Source: Phormidium tanganyikae FI6-MK23 (lineage in GTDB: Bacteria > Cyanobacteriota > Cyanobacteriia > Leptolyngbyales > Leptolyngbyaceae). From it: 36,087 bases of DNA. Shown here piece by piece: positions 9,472-17,730 of this stretch. The stretch spans positions 1-36,087 of the forward strand of contig JAHHHU010000033.1 of NCBI GenBank assembly GCA_019359175.1, read 5' to 3'. Each line of letters begins with the position of its first letter. The stretch's first letter is position 1. Under the pieces are notes generated by a model. It was given only the letters and a program-made list of their open reading frames with translations. It searched no databases and was not told the origin of the DNA. Made by a program: the position numbers and the translations under genes.

Positions 9472-10845
9472 TCAGGAGACCAAGTGTGATTGGGAGCTAT
9501 AACTAGGAACGCTCGTAGGAGAGAGAGCAGCCAAAACGCGACGGGCTTCGTCAGCATATTTGTGATGAAATCGGGGGTTAAGCTTCAGTGCTTGAGCTAG
9601 TCGATCAATCGCTTCTTCACGATCCCCGCAGTGCATCGCAATCATCCCGTGATGAAATTGCAGTAGAGCGTCCTCTGTTCCATAGCGAGTCGCCTGTCGT
9701 GCTGCTTGTTGTGCTTCTTGCCAGTAACCGTTGGCAGCCGCAGCCCAAGCTAAGGTATCTTCAGCATAGATATCATCCCGTACTGCCACTTCACGTCGAG
9801 CAATCTCTAATGCCTCTAGCAAATGAATGCCATGTTCGACGTAGTAGACCGCCAAAGCTCGATCGTAGATTCCTTTGACCTTACTAAGATGTGCCACCAC
9901 TTCAATCAACGCTTCAGTTGCAGTTGCGCCTTCTTGGTCTCCTAATGCTCGTTGAGCATCTGCCTGATATGCCAGTGTTTCCACCAGAGGGATTCGTTCC
10001 GTCCCCTTGTTTGCTATCTCTAAAGCCTCTTGCCAACGATGTTGTGCTGCATAGAGACGAGCCAGCCCGGTAAAGGCAGCGACATCCTGTGGAAAAAGGT
10101 CGAGGGCTTCTCGATACCGCTGCTCAGATAAGGTAAAATCGCCAGCAGTAAACGCCAAATCTCCAGCCCGGACATGAAACCAGGCGCGAGTTTCCGCCGG
10201 ATTTGTGTAGAATTCGTCCATCTGCTGCATTGCTGAATCCATCACTTGCCGCGCTGAAGTCAAGTGGTGCGTCAACTCCAAATAGCGGGCTGTAACCGCA
10301 TGATGACCCGAATCCGATTCGTTCACTAGGGTTTGTAAGAGTTGATTAGAGGCTTCATAGTCACCAAGTTCCATTAGAATCGATGCCTTCAGTGTGGCAA
10401 TGCTGACATTATTAGGATCAGTCACTTGGGCAGCCGTTGCAACCTGTAACGCTTCCTGAAATCGATGCTGAGACAGTAGAGTTGAGGCTAGAAGCATCGA
10501 AGAGACTCCGTTTTGAGCAGGTTGAACTGCGAGCGATCGCCGCGCCGCCTGCTCCGATCGCAACAAATCCTCTACATCTGCCGTTTCACGAAAGCGCCTG
10601 AGATATTGAGCCGCCAGCAAACGTAAGAACAAAAAGGAATCAGGAGACTGGCGCACCAACTCCTCATAATTGCCGATAATTTTAGAGCGCTCCAAATAAT
10701 CGGGAAAGACCAGTGAGATTTTGTCCATCTGTGACTGATTATCAGTTTGTGCCTTGCTAACACCCAACGCCAGCGCGGAAGACTGTCCTAGCGAATAGAG
10801 CAAGATGACCAACATCAGTAGCAGTCCTAGCGATCTGCGAGCCAT
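9472..10845 (-). CDS. TPR-repeat protein, exported
   Basis: A 457-residue protein beginning with an uncleaved or cleaved signal segment (SLGLLLMLVILLYSLGQSSA). The rest is built almost wholly of tetratricopeptide repeats: examples are EQAARRSLAVQPAQ, FQEALQVATAAQVTDPNN, LSEQRYREALDLFPQDVAAF, WQEALEIANKGTERIP and REEAIDRLAQALKLNPRFH. It probably acts as a periplasmic or membrane-anchored scaffold. It starts only 5 bp after the DUF4331 stop and is followed closely by the nickel/cobalt transporter, so all three are very likely one transcript. A functional link to metal homeostasis is inferred from that neighbourhood only. Confidence 0.85.
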   Translation of the reverse strand: MARRSLGLLLMLVILLYSLGQSSALALGVSKAQTDNQSQMDKISLVFPDYLERSKIIGNYEELVRQSPDSFLFLRLLAAQYLRRFRETADVEDLLRSEQAARRSLAVQPAQNGVSSMLLASTLLSQHRFQEALQVATAAQVTDPNNVSIATLKASILMELGDYEASNQLLQTLVNESDSGHHAVTARYLELTHHLTSARQVMDSAMQQMDEFYTNPAETRAWFHVRAGDLAFTAGDFTLSEQRYREALDLFPQDVAAFTGLARLYAAQHRWQEALEIANKGTERIPLVETLAYQADAQRALGDQEGATATEALIEVVAHLSKVKGIYDRALAVYYVEHGIHLLEALEIARREVAVRDDIYAEDTLAWAAAANGYWQEAQQAARQATRYGTEDALLQFHHGMIAMHCGDREEAIDRLAQALKLNPRFHHKYADEARRVLAALSPTSVPSYSSQSHLVS

Positions 10846-10850
10846 AGTGA

Positions 10851-12050
10851 CTAACGGGGATTACCAAGATAGGGAAAGGTCGGGAGAAAGTTAGCAGGAT
10901 TAGCTCCAACATTGTCGCTGGTCAATCCTGGAATTGCACCCTGAGTAATTCCAGTCACAGCGCTGCCAAAGACGACAGAAGCCGTGACATCAATTACGTC
11001 GTCTGTCGGTCGTCTGCCGCCAAAGTTTTGACCTAATTGAGTGCCAAAATAGCTTCCGGTTGGTTTGGAAAGGTCAGCCTGGATCACATCCGGAATTGCC
11101 ACCGAGATCACGGCATTCGCGATGCCTTCTGGTCGTCCGATCGAAGCAACAAACTTGCGAATAAAGTTCGCCTGATTTGGAGCATCATCGGTTGGAGTTT
11201 TGATGTTGCTGTCGTTGTGAGCGCTGAAATCCATAAACAGTTCATTTAAAGCTGGAACTGCTAATCGCTCAATCTGGGCGAAATTGCCGACTCTGCGACT
11301 TGGATCTGAAACACTGGTGGTCATCCAAACTCCAATCTTCCCGGTTCCAAGCTCTGCCCTAGGTAGCTCAATGACGATCGAGTGAACATTAAAGGGAGCA
11401 AGTGTATCTTGTGCTTGACCAGCAGGGCGAAAGGATGTGGCTGTGGGTGGATTCGGATTCGGTTGGACTTGATAATTACGGTCTGGGATCACTTTGAAGA
11501 ACTGTTCAAGGTCGAAGAAGAACGGATCTTTGCGCGTCCCGACAAAAACGGTTGAGTTCCCGGGTCCAGCAAAGGGCTGGTTAAGTCTACCTTGCTGTCT
11601 AGTACCGAGTAAAGTTGAGATGGTTCCGACTCTTTGGGGTTGATCAGGTCCAAAAACTGAGACGGTCTGATCTACTCCTCTACCATTCACGTTGATTTGA
11701 ATCACCCGATCTTCAACGCCATCGCCCGTGTTATCAATTTTGAACTGATAAAGCACGCTGGGGTCGAAAGGTCTGTTTTCACCTGACGTGATTAATGGGT
11801 CAAAATCCATTGCCAAAACGACTTTGCTTGGATCGGTTGGACTCTCAAACACGAACAGGTCTGTCAAATCCGCAGAGGTGCGCTGAGTCGCTAGAAAGGT
11901 CGTATCCTGGTGGTCTGACGCGAGCGCAGGAAGCGTTGTACAAGAAAGAAATGTCAGGAATCCTGCAACACAGACTCCAGCCATCCGAATCCAGATTTTA
12001 ATGAGCCGATTGATTAACTGTTTATCAGGGAAAAGCACTCTGATCCTCAT
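10851..12050 (-). CDS. DUF4331 family exported protein
   Basis: A 399-residue exported protein of the DUF4331 family. The family start is visible as ASDHQDTTFLATQRTSADLT, followed by DLFVFESPTDPSKVVLAMDF. I chose ATG 12050 because a GAGGAG ribosome site lies just upstream; a TTG at 12065 extends the frame but overlaps that site. A signal segment precedes SCTTLPALASDH, which could be a lipobox-like or Sec cleavage region. Later features include RKDPFFFDLEQFFKV and VHSIVIELPRAELG. Members are exported proteins of unknown activity. It is the first gene of the operon with a TPR protein and a nickel/cobalt transporter. I cannot assign a reaction. Confidence 0.85.
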   Translation of the reverse strand: MRIRVLFPDKQLINRLIKIWIRMAGVCVAGFLTFLSCTTLPALASDHQDTTFLATQRTSADLTDLFVFESPTDPSKVVLAMDFDPLITSGENRPFDPSVLYQFKIDNTGDGVEDRVIQINVNGRGVDQTVSVFGPDQPQRVGTISTLLGTRQQGRLNQPFAGPGNSTVFVGTRKDPFFFDLEQFFKVIPDRNYQVQPNPNPPTATSFRPAGQAQDTLAPFNVHSIVIELPRAELGTGKIGVWMTTSVSDPSRRVGNFAQIERLAVPALNELFMDFSAHNDSNIKTPTDDAPNQANFIRKFVASIGRPEGIANAVISVAIPDVIQADLSKPTGSYFGTQLGQNFGGRRPTDDVIDVTASVVFGSAVTGITQGAIPGLTSDNVGANPANFLPTFPYLGNPR

Positions 12051-12700
12051 AATTGCACTCCTCAAGATACTTCATCTCTATTGTGAAGCTGATGGTCTTT
12101 GCTCCAATCTGCTGAACTTGATTGGTACTAACCGAGTTCGACAGAGCGGATGCCCATCGTATGTAGATAACACGTGACGGGATCCAAATTTGAATGCCTA
12201 AAATCGAAAAATACTAAGAGTCTGAGTAACGGGTCTGGCACGCTCGATGGAACTGCTGAAAATCACGAGCAAGCCGCACTGCCCTCATCACATGGCGAAC
12301 ACTGATGCATTTCGACCACTGAATTGTACGAGGTAGTTAAACTGATTGAAAATTAGTCTTTAGGCATAGAATTAAGACAAGAGAGTAAACGAATGCTAGC
12401 TGAGTTCTGCCTGAAGGGATATCCGTAGACAAGTAAATAAATGGATTTAAATTCGCTCCAAAAGTATAGAAAAAGATTTCAAGTTTCAATAGACCGTAAT
12501 GGCAGTCGCAAACAAAGTGGGAAATAAATACCCAACTCTGGCACTTCCAATCAAGCTGCTACAATTTGTCAGAAAGTTAGAGCGTAATCACCGATCATTG
12601 AGCTGCAGACCACAAAGAGCAGTTTGCAATGCTTACTGCTTGTAATGAGGGCGGTCAAGCATTAGCTAGGAATAAGATTTATAAACAGAGTTGCAGAAAA
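12051..12700. other. Divergent intergenic region
   Basis: This 650-bp region lies between the leftward DUF4331 operon and the rightward secretin gene, so it should hold both promoters. The secretin frame is open back to 12629 but I do not count that part as coding. I see no other coding capacity and no clear terminator, repeat or operator. Confidence 0.5.
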
Positions 12701-14683
12701 ATGTATCGTTCAATTAGTCATGGATTGATGGGAGTTAGTGCTTTCGTATGGCTGACGCAGGTTGCTGTGGCAGCGGAAACGAGAACAGCGATTACAGGGA
12801 TTCAGATTCGAGCCGTTCAATCGGCGCTGGAAATTACCTTTGAGGTTCAAGGCGATCCTCAGTTTCAGCGCTCAAGTGTGAGCCGTGGGAATACCCTCAC
12901 GATGAATTTTATGAATACGCAGCTTCATCTGCCTCAAGGGGTTGCACTGCGCCAAGAGAACCCTACGCCTGACATTACTTCAATATTGGTAGCTCAGTTT
13001 GAGCCAAATCGTGTTTCCGTTATCGTGAATGGAACCCGTTCTCTACCCGTCGAACAAGTCGTTCGGCAGGATAGCAAAAGCATTACTTTACGCTTAGCAA
13101 CCCCATTACAGCCTGCTGCTGTGACAAGCCCTACTGCTCTGGTCTCAAGTTCTCCTGATCAATCGGCAGTTTCTGCCACCCCCGACTCCCTTCAACCATC
13201 CCGTGTCGGACTCTTAACGTCTTCTGTCTCACCTTCCAGTCCTACCCCTCCTGCACCCTCCGCCTCTCAGACGACTCCGGGAGTAGATGCTACTTTTTCA
13301 GATGTTTACCTGGATGATGCACAAACTCAGCTTATGAGAACATACCAGCTGAATCAGGTAAAAGCGACTTCTGATGCAGTTGTAACTCAGAACTTGACGA
13401 GCTTAGCAGAAACTGGAGGAACGGTGAGCGGCTCTGGCACAGGCAGTAGTGTTGGTGCTAATTCAGGCATCTTCAACGGGTTTGATGTCAGAGCCTCAAC
13501 CGCTACCGCCCAAACCTCGATTAAGCGGGCAACGACAACCGCAGAGAACGTTCACTACCAAGGCGCAAAAGAATTCTTAGAGCTGCTTGGAGCCAATGGC
13601 GGTGTAATGGGCAAGCCAGGAAATACATTCAACCCTTCTCCTACCAGTATTTTTAATACTACTCCTAACCAGGTCTCAAGTTCTCAGCCTTCAAGTTCTA
13701 CTGCTCTTCAATCAGCGTTGCCGCCTGACCTTTCTAAGGTATCCTCTAGTCGGTTCAGTTCTGGACTGCTCAATGGGTTAGAAGTTATTGCTGAACCTCG
13801 CACAAACACGCTAACACTCATTGGTTCTCGACGTTTAGTCGAAATTGCCACGCTCAAGCTCAAGCAGTTAGATGTGCTAACTAAGCAAGTGGCAGTCAAC
13901 ATCAAGATTATTGATGTTGATCTAACAAAAAGTAGTAGATCTAATGCCGATTTGCAGTATCAAGCCAGCAAGACAATTGGTCTAGGGTTTGATACAACCG
14001 GCTCATTTTTTGGCAGTTTCGGCAGAACAGTAACAGATGCTGGCGTTGCTGTGCCTCTAGCCCGTAGCTTTTTGCTGAACTTACTGGCTTCAATTCAAAA
14101 TCAGTCTGCTAAGATTATGACTAATTCAACCTTAGTTGTCCAAGAAGGAAGTTCAGCGCAAGTTAACCTAACTCAAGAAATTTTTTCAGGTTTTGAAACC
14201 ATTGAAGATACTCGATTTCTTAATACCAGCAGTGCGGTTCCCCCACTTAGGCGCCGTCCTATCATTCGACCGGCGGGGGTAATTGTAAATGTCACTGTCG
14301 ATCGTATTGATGCACAGGGCTATGTGACCCTCAATATTTCGCCTGAAATTAGTGCTCCTTCGGGCGCTGTCTTTGAAGATCAAGGCTCTCAGGCTCGGTT
14401 GCTGCTACAACGTCGTTTAGAGACCGGTCGAATCCGGCTGCAGAATGGTCAAACCTTAATTCTGACTGGCATCATTCAAGACCAAATTCAGTCCAACGTC
14501 ACAAAGGTGCCAATTCTAGGAGACATTCCTCTACTGGGTCGATTATTTCAACGTCGAACCCAAACGACTGAGCGCCGAGAGGTTGTGATCCTAGTTACGC
14601 CGGAAATTTTAGTCGATAGTAATCGCTCACCATTTGGTATTAACTACAAACCTGGTTCAGATATTCAGCAGCTTCTGAGGTAG
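12701..14683 (+). CDS. AMIN-domain secretin (type II/IV secretion, PilQ-like)
   Basis: A 660-residue outer-membrane secretin. ATG 12701 is preferred over an open start at 12629 because it puts a normal signal peptide first (GLMGVSAFVWLTQVAVAAET). Next is an AMIN domain (about 25-105) for peptidoglycan targeting, then a long Ser/Thr/Pro-rich linker. A secretin N-type domain follows (VIAEPRTNTLTLIGSRRLVE, IATLKLKQLDVL), then the secretin barrel ending GDIPLLGRLFQRRTQTTERR and EVVILVTPEILVD. Secretins form the multimeric outer-membrane channel for type IV pili or type II secretion. No pilM, N, O or P-like genes adjoin it, so this is an orphan or accessory copy. The linker and single recognisable N-domain make it divergent from a typical PilQ. 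Confidence 0.9.
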   Translation: MYRSISHGLMGVSAFVWLTQVAVAAETRTAITGIQIRAVQSALEITFEVQGDPQFQRSSVSRGNTLTMNFMNTQLHLPQGVALRQENPTPDITSILVAQFEPNRVSVIVNGTRSLPVEQVVRQDSKSITLRLATPLQPAAVTSPTALVSSSPDQSAVSATPDSLQPSRVGLLTSSVSPSSPTPPAPSASQTTPGVDATFSDVYLDDAQTQLMRTYQLNQVKATSDAVVTQNLTSLAETGGTVSGSGTGSSVGANSGIFNGFDVRASTATAQTSIKRATTTAENVHYQGAKEFLELLGANGGVMGKPGNTFNPSPTSIFNTTPNQVSSSQPSSSTALQSALPPDLSKVSSSRFSSGLLNGLEVIAEPRTNTLTLIGSRRLVEIATLKLKQLDVLTKQVAVNIKIIDVDLTKSSRSNADLQYQASKTIGLGFDTTGSFFGSFGRTVTDAGVAVPLARSFLLNLLASIQNQSAKIMTNSTLVVQEGSSAQVNLTQEIFSGFETIEDTRFLNTSSAVPPLRRRPIIRPAGVIVNVTVDRIDAQGYVTLNISPEISAPSGAVFEDQGSQARLLLQRRLETGRIRLQNGQTLILTGIIQDQIQSNVTKVPILGDIPLLGRLFQRRTQTTERREVVILVTPEILVDSNRSPFGINYKPGSDIQQLLR

Positions 14684-15002
14684 TAAGGTTTGAGGTGATA
14701 CTAAACGGATAAAGATAGATATAACTTCGTGTATACAAGCTTTTCAGAGCATGTAGCTAACTGACGATCGCGCTCAAGAATTAGAGAGGTCGTCGATTTA
14801 CCATAACGCTCGAACTTTGGAACCAGTTCGGGCAAAATTAGATGAAGGGAGTGCTGAATGAGAAAGCGTTTCTAGGCTTCTCAAAAACGGTGATTAAAGA
14901 TTCTCAAAAAGCGGCATTTCTCAAAGCCTGGAAGCTCCATACAGCGCGACTTGTAGCCTCTTGATGAACAAACGCAGGATGAGTTTTGAGAAACTCAGTT
15001 TT
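14684..15002. other. Intergenic region with small repeats and hairpin
   Basis: No gene seen. The motif TTCTCAAA occurs three times (14878, 14901, 14918). A hairpin TGAGTTT-TGAG-AAACTCA at 14980-14997 is followed on the plus strand by GTTTTTC, so it may act as a weak terminator for rightward transcripts from the secretin; it lies directly at the 3' end of the leftward recombinase. Confidence 0.45.
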
Positions 15003-15602
15003 TCAAAGTTCCAGTTCATAAATTTGAGCGATCTCATCCGACTGAATCCCCAAATACGCCAACGTCTGACGCTGAGTTGCGTGTCCAAATGCCTCCATCA
15101 GCAGCGGAATTGCAGTGCCACGCTCCGTTCGTTGCCAGTAGCCCCAAGTCTTCCGCAGCGTGTGACTCCCATAATTCCCCTTCAGCCCCACGTCTTGGCA
15201 CCAAGTCTTCACCATTGTGCTCACCGTCGTCACCGTCAAACAACCCCGCTGCCCCGTGAAGAGATTGTCTTCGTCCTGAAGTTGACTGTTCTCCAGCCAA
15301 TGCTGAATCGCCGAGATCGCAGTGCCGTTCAGCGTCACCGGACGATACTTGTGCGTCTTGCTCTGCTTCAGTTCCAACACATCGCCGACATTGAGCGATC
15401 GCACCTGCCGCACCTTGAGCGATAACAGTTCATTTGCCCGATATGCAGTATTAATCCCCAACGTGAACAAACACAAATCACGCGGGTGGTCTGCCAACAC
15501 TTTTTTGATCCGCGAGATCGCTTTCTTGTCTCGAATCGGCTCCACCTTGATCGTTGATCCGGCAGCGGGATGATTCGGATTCTGCCCTTTTTGAAACGGC
15601 AT
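15003..15602 (-). CDS. Short tyrosine recombinase (199 aa), copy 1
   Basis: A catalytic-domain-only tyrosine recombinase, similar in size to FimB/FimE-type invertases. Visible residues are R55 (INTAYRANELLSL), K82, H147-x-x-R150 (SHTLRKTWGYWQ), H174 (EAFGHATQRQT) and Y183 (LAYLGI). All active-site positions are present, so it may be active. A paralogue of the same length and about 70% similar by eye lies in opposite orientation at 20354-20953. The two read outward from the integron region. The upstream DNA contains TCACTAACTT-type inverted repeats also found upstream of the second copy, suggesting a shared binding or recombination site. The role (element excision, inversion or dimer resolution) is not determined. 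Confidence 0.85.
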   Translation of the reverse strand: MPFQKGQNPNHPAAGSTIKVEPIRDKKAISRIKKVLADHPRDLCLFTLGINTAYRANELLSLKVRQVRSLNVGDVLELKQSKTHKYRPVTLNGTAISAIQHWLENSQLQDEDNLFTGQRGCLTVTTVSTMVKTWCQDVGLKGNYGSHTLRKTWGYWQRTERGTAIPLLMEAFGHATQRQTLAYLGIQSDEIAQIYELEL

Positions 15603-15740
15603 ACGGCTCTTTTCGCACCTTACTAACTTTTAGTTATTTTACTTTTAAACTTAGCGAGTTTGAAACTCCTCAATTTTAGCCCTGTCTAGCATCATCACGC
15701 TGAAAGCCAAGCTAGAAAGCAAGTTCAGCCCCTTCTCTAT

Positions 15741-15770
15741 CTCACTAACTTCTCGCCAGAAGTTAGTGAG
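15741..15770. repeat. 13-bp perfect inverted repeat (TCACTAACTT class)
   Basis: CTCACTAACTTCT at 15741-15753 and its exact complement at 15758-15770, loop CGCC. The same TCACTAACTT sequence recurs upstream of the second 199-aa recombinase (20299-20308). It interrupts, or forms part of, the XisH-like remnant frame. Candidate recombinase site. Confidence 0.8.
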
Positions 15771-15836
15771 CTGTATCAGATTCTATTGGTCGTTTATGAT
15801 CCAGAAAAGGAGGTGGTCAGCGAATGGAAAGACTAG
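15771..15836 (+). pseudogene. XisH C-terminal remnant
   Basis: The frame ending at TAG 15836 reads LYQILLVVYDPEKEVVSEWK plus a final D. This fits the short beta-strand C-terminus of XisH proteins (hydrophobic strand, then D/NPxxEV, then W). It overlaps the xisI start by 13 bp, as expected for the tightly linked xisH-xisI pair. Everything upstream, including the nuclease-like core, is gone, with the break near the 30-bp inverted repeat. The frame stays open further left but without recognisable XisH sequence. Confidence 0.5.
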
Positions 15837-16159
15837 AGAAATATCGCCAAGTAGTGCCCCAGCTTTTGACGGTTCAAGCCGAGTCTGACCAGGAGCAGAT
15901 CCCGGTTGAGTGTCAACTGCTCTTTGATTCAGAGCATGATCACTATCAACTTCTGGATGTGGGATGGGACAGGCTGAAGCGGGTCTACCACTGCTACATT
16001 CACTTAGATATTAAAGATGGCAAAGTGTGGATTCAGCGCAATATGACGGAGATGGACATCGCTGCGGAACTGGTCAAAAAAGGTGTGGCGAAAGAAGATA
16101 TTGTGCTGGGATTGCATCCGCCCTACAAGCGCCCCTACACGGGCTATGGAGTTGCATGA
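15824..16159 (+). CDS. xisI: XisI-family protein (element excision controlling factor)
   Basis: A full-length 111-residue XisI protein. Family features are MERLEKYRQVVPQLL at the start, ECQLLFDSEHDHYQLLDVGW followed by RVYHCYIHLDIKDGKVWIQ, and IAAELVKKGVAKEDIVLGLH with PPYKRPYTGYGVA at the end. XisI was named in heterocystous cyanobacteria, where XisH and XisI are required with XisF for excision of the fdxN element. Many copies are scattered in cyanobacterial accessory DNA and their general role is unclear. The partner XisH survives only as a C-terminal scrap overlapping this start, so this copy is orphaned. A GGAGG ribosome site lies about 12 bases before the ATG, inside the xisH remnant. 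Confidence 0.85.
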   Translation: MERLEKYRQVVPQLLTVQAESDQEQIPVECQLLFDSEHDHYQLLDVGWDRLKRVYHCYIHLDIKDGKVWIQRNMTEMDIAAELVKKGVAKEDIVLGLHPPYKRPYTGYGVA

Positions 16160-16263
16160 GCAAATTACCGCTGGTTTGAGTGAAGGCGATTTGAAGCGGG
16201 GCTTAATTTCCTGAACTTCTGCGGGGTGCGGCAGCTAACCAAGATTTGGAAAAGCAAATTCAA

Positions 16264-16350
16264 TGATAACGGTTCGGGTCAGCGGTTGCCGGAGTCTTTG
16301 CATCCTACACAAGCGGCTTCGGTCAATCCGCTGCACCCGAATTGTTATGC
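16264..16350 (-). repeat. attC recombination site of cassette 2
   Basis: An 87-bp imperfect palindrome. On the plus strand it starts TGATAAC and ends GTTATGC. The inner arms TTCGGGT plus CAGCGG pair with CCGCTG plus ACCCGAA, leaving one unpaired base in the right arm (the C of CTGCACCC, a G on the minus strand). This reproduces the extrahelical-base design of attC sites folded as single strands. The inner R-box (GCATAAC on the minus strand) matches the first bases of cassette 2. The outer box (GTTATCA on the minus strand) departs from the GTTRRRY consensus. Confidence 0.85.
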
Positions 16351-16413
16351 TGTGGAATTGACTTCTGCAACGTTAGAAACCATGATCACGTTGACGTAAT
16401 CCCTGCGGTATTG

Positions 16414-16974
16414 CTACCTACGAGCAATTGCACGATTAAGTAACTTACTAGCACGGCGAGGAAGGCTCCATGAAGGGCTAGGAGCAGGTTCACTGTCTAG
16501 ATATTCCAAAAGATAGAGCATTCCTGAACACCAATCTGTATCTTCCTTGTTCTTAATAGAGGTATCATAAACTATTCCAAAATACTCGTTATACCAAAAT
16601 CGAAGGTATGGAGCTATGGACGATCTAAATAGTCGCTCTTCTAAAAACTTTTCTTGGTGCAGTATTGCGATTTGCTCGAAATAGTGAACTATTCGGGAAA
16701 CGTAAAGCCAGTTTTCATCATGATTTGCATAAGTCTCATGATAAATCTCAGTGTAGCTTAAAGGTTTTAGCTGCTGACGATTTTCGTATAAAACTCTCTC
16801 AGCCTTGATTCTAGCCAATAACATTTCTGAACTTTGATACTTTTCATACATTTGAATCGTTGTCTGCACTCTGGCATGATGCTGTTGTTGAATATTTGTG
16901 AAAACATATGTGAGAACTGCGCTAGAAATTGAGCCAATAATCCCACCTACGAGCGCAGATATGAGTTCATTCAT
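16414..16974 (-). CDS. Integron cassette protein, membrane-anchored, unknown function
   Basis: A 186-residue protein carried as cassette 2, read leftward from the attI. It has one N-terminal membrane segment (ISALVGGIIGSISSAVLTYV, residues ~5-24) followed by a soluble, mostly helical domain rich in Tyr, Glu and Arg (HARVQTTIQMYEKYQSSEML, YVSRIVHYFEQIAILHQEKF, APYLRFWYNEYFGIVYD). This layout is like DUF4760-type phage and accessory proteins, but I cannot name it with confidence. The C-terminus is basic (SLPRRASKLLNRAIARR). No promoter is visible inside the cassette; expression may depend on a promoter near intI. Confidence 0.75.
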   Translation of the reverse strand: MNELISALVGGIIGSISSAVLTYVFTNIQQQHHARVQTTIQMYEKYQSSEMLLARIKAERVLYENRQQLKPLSYTEIYHETYANHDENWLYVSRIVHYFEQIAILHQEKFLEERLFRSSIAPYLRFWYNEYFGIVYDTSIKNKEDTDWCSGMLYLLEYLDSEPAPSPSWSLPRRASKLLNRAIARR

Positions 16975-17070
16975 TTTGCATTACTGCCTCTGCAATACAT
17001 TTCGATTCTATACAGTTATTCAACACAAGCAAAAAAAACTTCAAACTACGTCTCAATTAAGGACTAAGCA

Positions 17071-17158
17071 GCATAACGCCTCAAATCAGCGGCGGCAGGT
17101 AGACTCGAACTCAGCACCAGCAGCTTTCAACCGTCCGTCTGCATTTGAATTGTTGGGC
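17071..17158 (-). repeat. attC recombination site of cassette 1 (GNAT cassette)
   Basis: An 88-bp imperfect palindrome starting GCATAAC (17071-17077) and ending GTTGGGC (17152-17158) on the plus strand. Inner arms TCAAAT plus CAGCGG face CCGTCTG plus CATTTGA, again with one extra unpaired base, as in the other attC. The minus-strand inner box GCCCAAC is complementary to the cassette's first bases at the attI junction, and the outer box G/TTATGC is the crossover with cassette 2. Confidence 0.88.
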
Positions 17159-17186
17159 GGATCGCTACCCACCTACCATTTCTAGA

Positions 17187-17642
17187 TTACAATTCACGTC
17201 GCATCACAAGTTCGCCGTCCTCGTCTTTTCCGGTGTAAACAAAACCCATCTTCTCGTAGAACGGTCTGGGACCACCTTCGGTTGGCACACAACTTGTTTC
17301 GACTGCATTCGCTCCAGGGCGCGTCTTGACGTGTGCGAAGAACAACTCCAGTGCCTTTCGCCCGTACCCACGCCCCTGGTATAGCTCACCTATCATAAAG
17401 CGCCACAGAAAGTACGCTTGCTGAGCTACGTCGTCTTCCAACATCAAAAACCCGACTGGCACATCACCAGCGTAGATCGCGCGGAACCAAGCAACCTCTG
17501 GACTAAAATGCGCTTCTGCAATAGACACGGCATTGGATGCCACGAACTGCTCTTGGTGCGGGGCTACTTTCAAGCGAAGGACTGCCCTCAGGTTTTCCTT
17601 AGTGATCTCGCGCAGCGTTACTTCGAGGTCGAACTCAGACAT
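17187..17642 (-). CDS. GNAT N-acetyltransferase (spermidine/diamine acetyltransferase-like), integron cassette
   Basis: A 151-residue GNAT-fold acetyltransferase. The acetyl-CoA binding loop is YQGRGYGRKALELFF (about residues 92-106). A typical N-terminus precedes it, with LREITKENLRAVLRLKVAPH and QEQFVASNAVSIAEA, which resembles BltD/PaiA-type polyamine acetyltransferases. The fold ends with GGPRPFYEKMGFVYTGKDED and GELVMRREL. It would transfer an acetyl group from acetyl-CoA to an amine substrate in the cytoplasm; polyamine is likely by similarity but not proven. It is the first cassette of the integron, so it is best placed for expression. The stop lies 29 bp from its attC. Confidence 0.85.
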   Translation of the reverse strand: MSEFDLEVTLREITKENLRAVLRLKVAPHQEQFVASNAVSIAEAHFSPEVAWFRAIYAGDVPVGFLMLEDDVAQQAYFLWRFMIGELYQGRGYGRKALELFFAHVKTRPGANAVETSCVPTEGGPRPFYEKMGFVYTGKDEDGELVMRREL

Positions 17643-17718
17643 ACACAGCGTTCTCCCTTAACCATGCCTTGTAAGATATAGTCTCTTACCCAGTAACGTA
17701 TGTGATACCACAACTGCT

Positions 17719-17730
17719 GCCCAACTATTT
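17719..17730 (-). promoter_or_regulatory. attI / first-cassette junction
   Basis: GTTGGGC on the minus strand (17725-17719) is a perfect GTTRRRY core. The cassette begins TTGGGC at 17724, matching the inner box of its attC. The integrase-side sequence to the right (17731 onward) is therefore attI, about 270 bp long before the ancestral intI start. Confidence 0.8.

Noticed and set aside
14878-14925. TTCTCAAA x3 as replication iterons
   Set aside because: Only three short copies with unequal spacing, far from the rep gene; not enough to call an origin.
16160-16263. Third cassette left of cassette 2
   Set aside because: The outer R-box (minus strand GTTATCA) deviates from GTTRRRY and no further attC occurs to the left; the xisI gene reads toward it on the plus strand.
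17095-17125. tRNA-like T-loop in the attC1 loop (minus strand GTTCGAGTC)
   Set aside because: The flanking bases do not form a 5-bp T-stem, and no acceptor, D or anticodon arms can be built.
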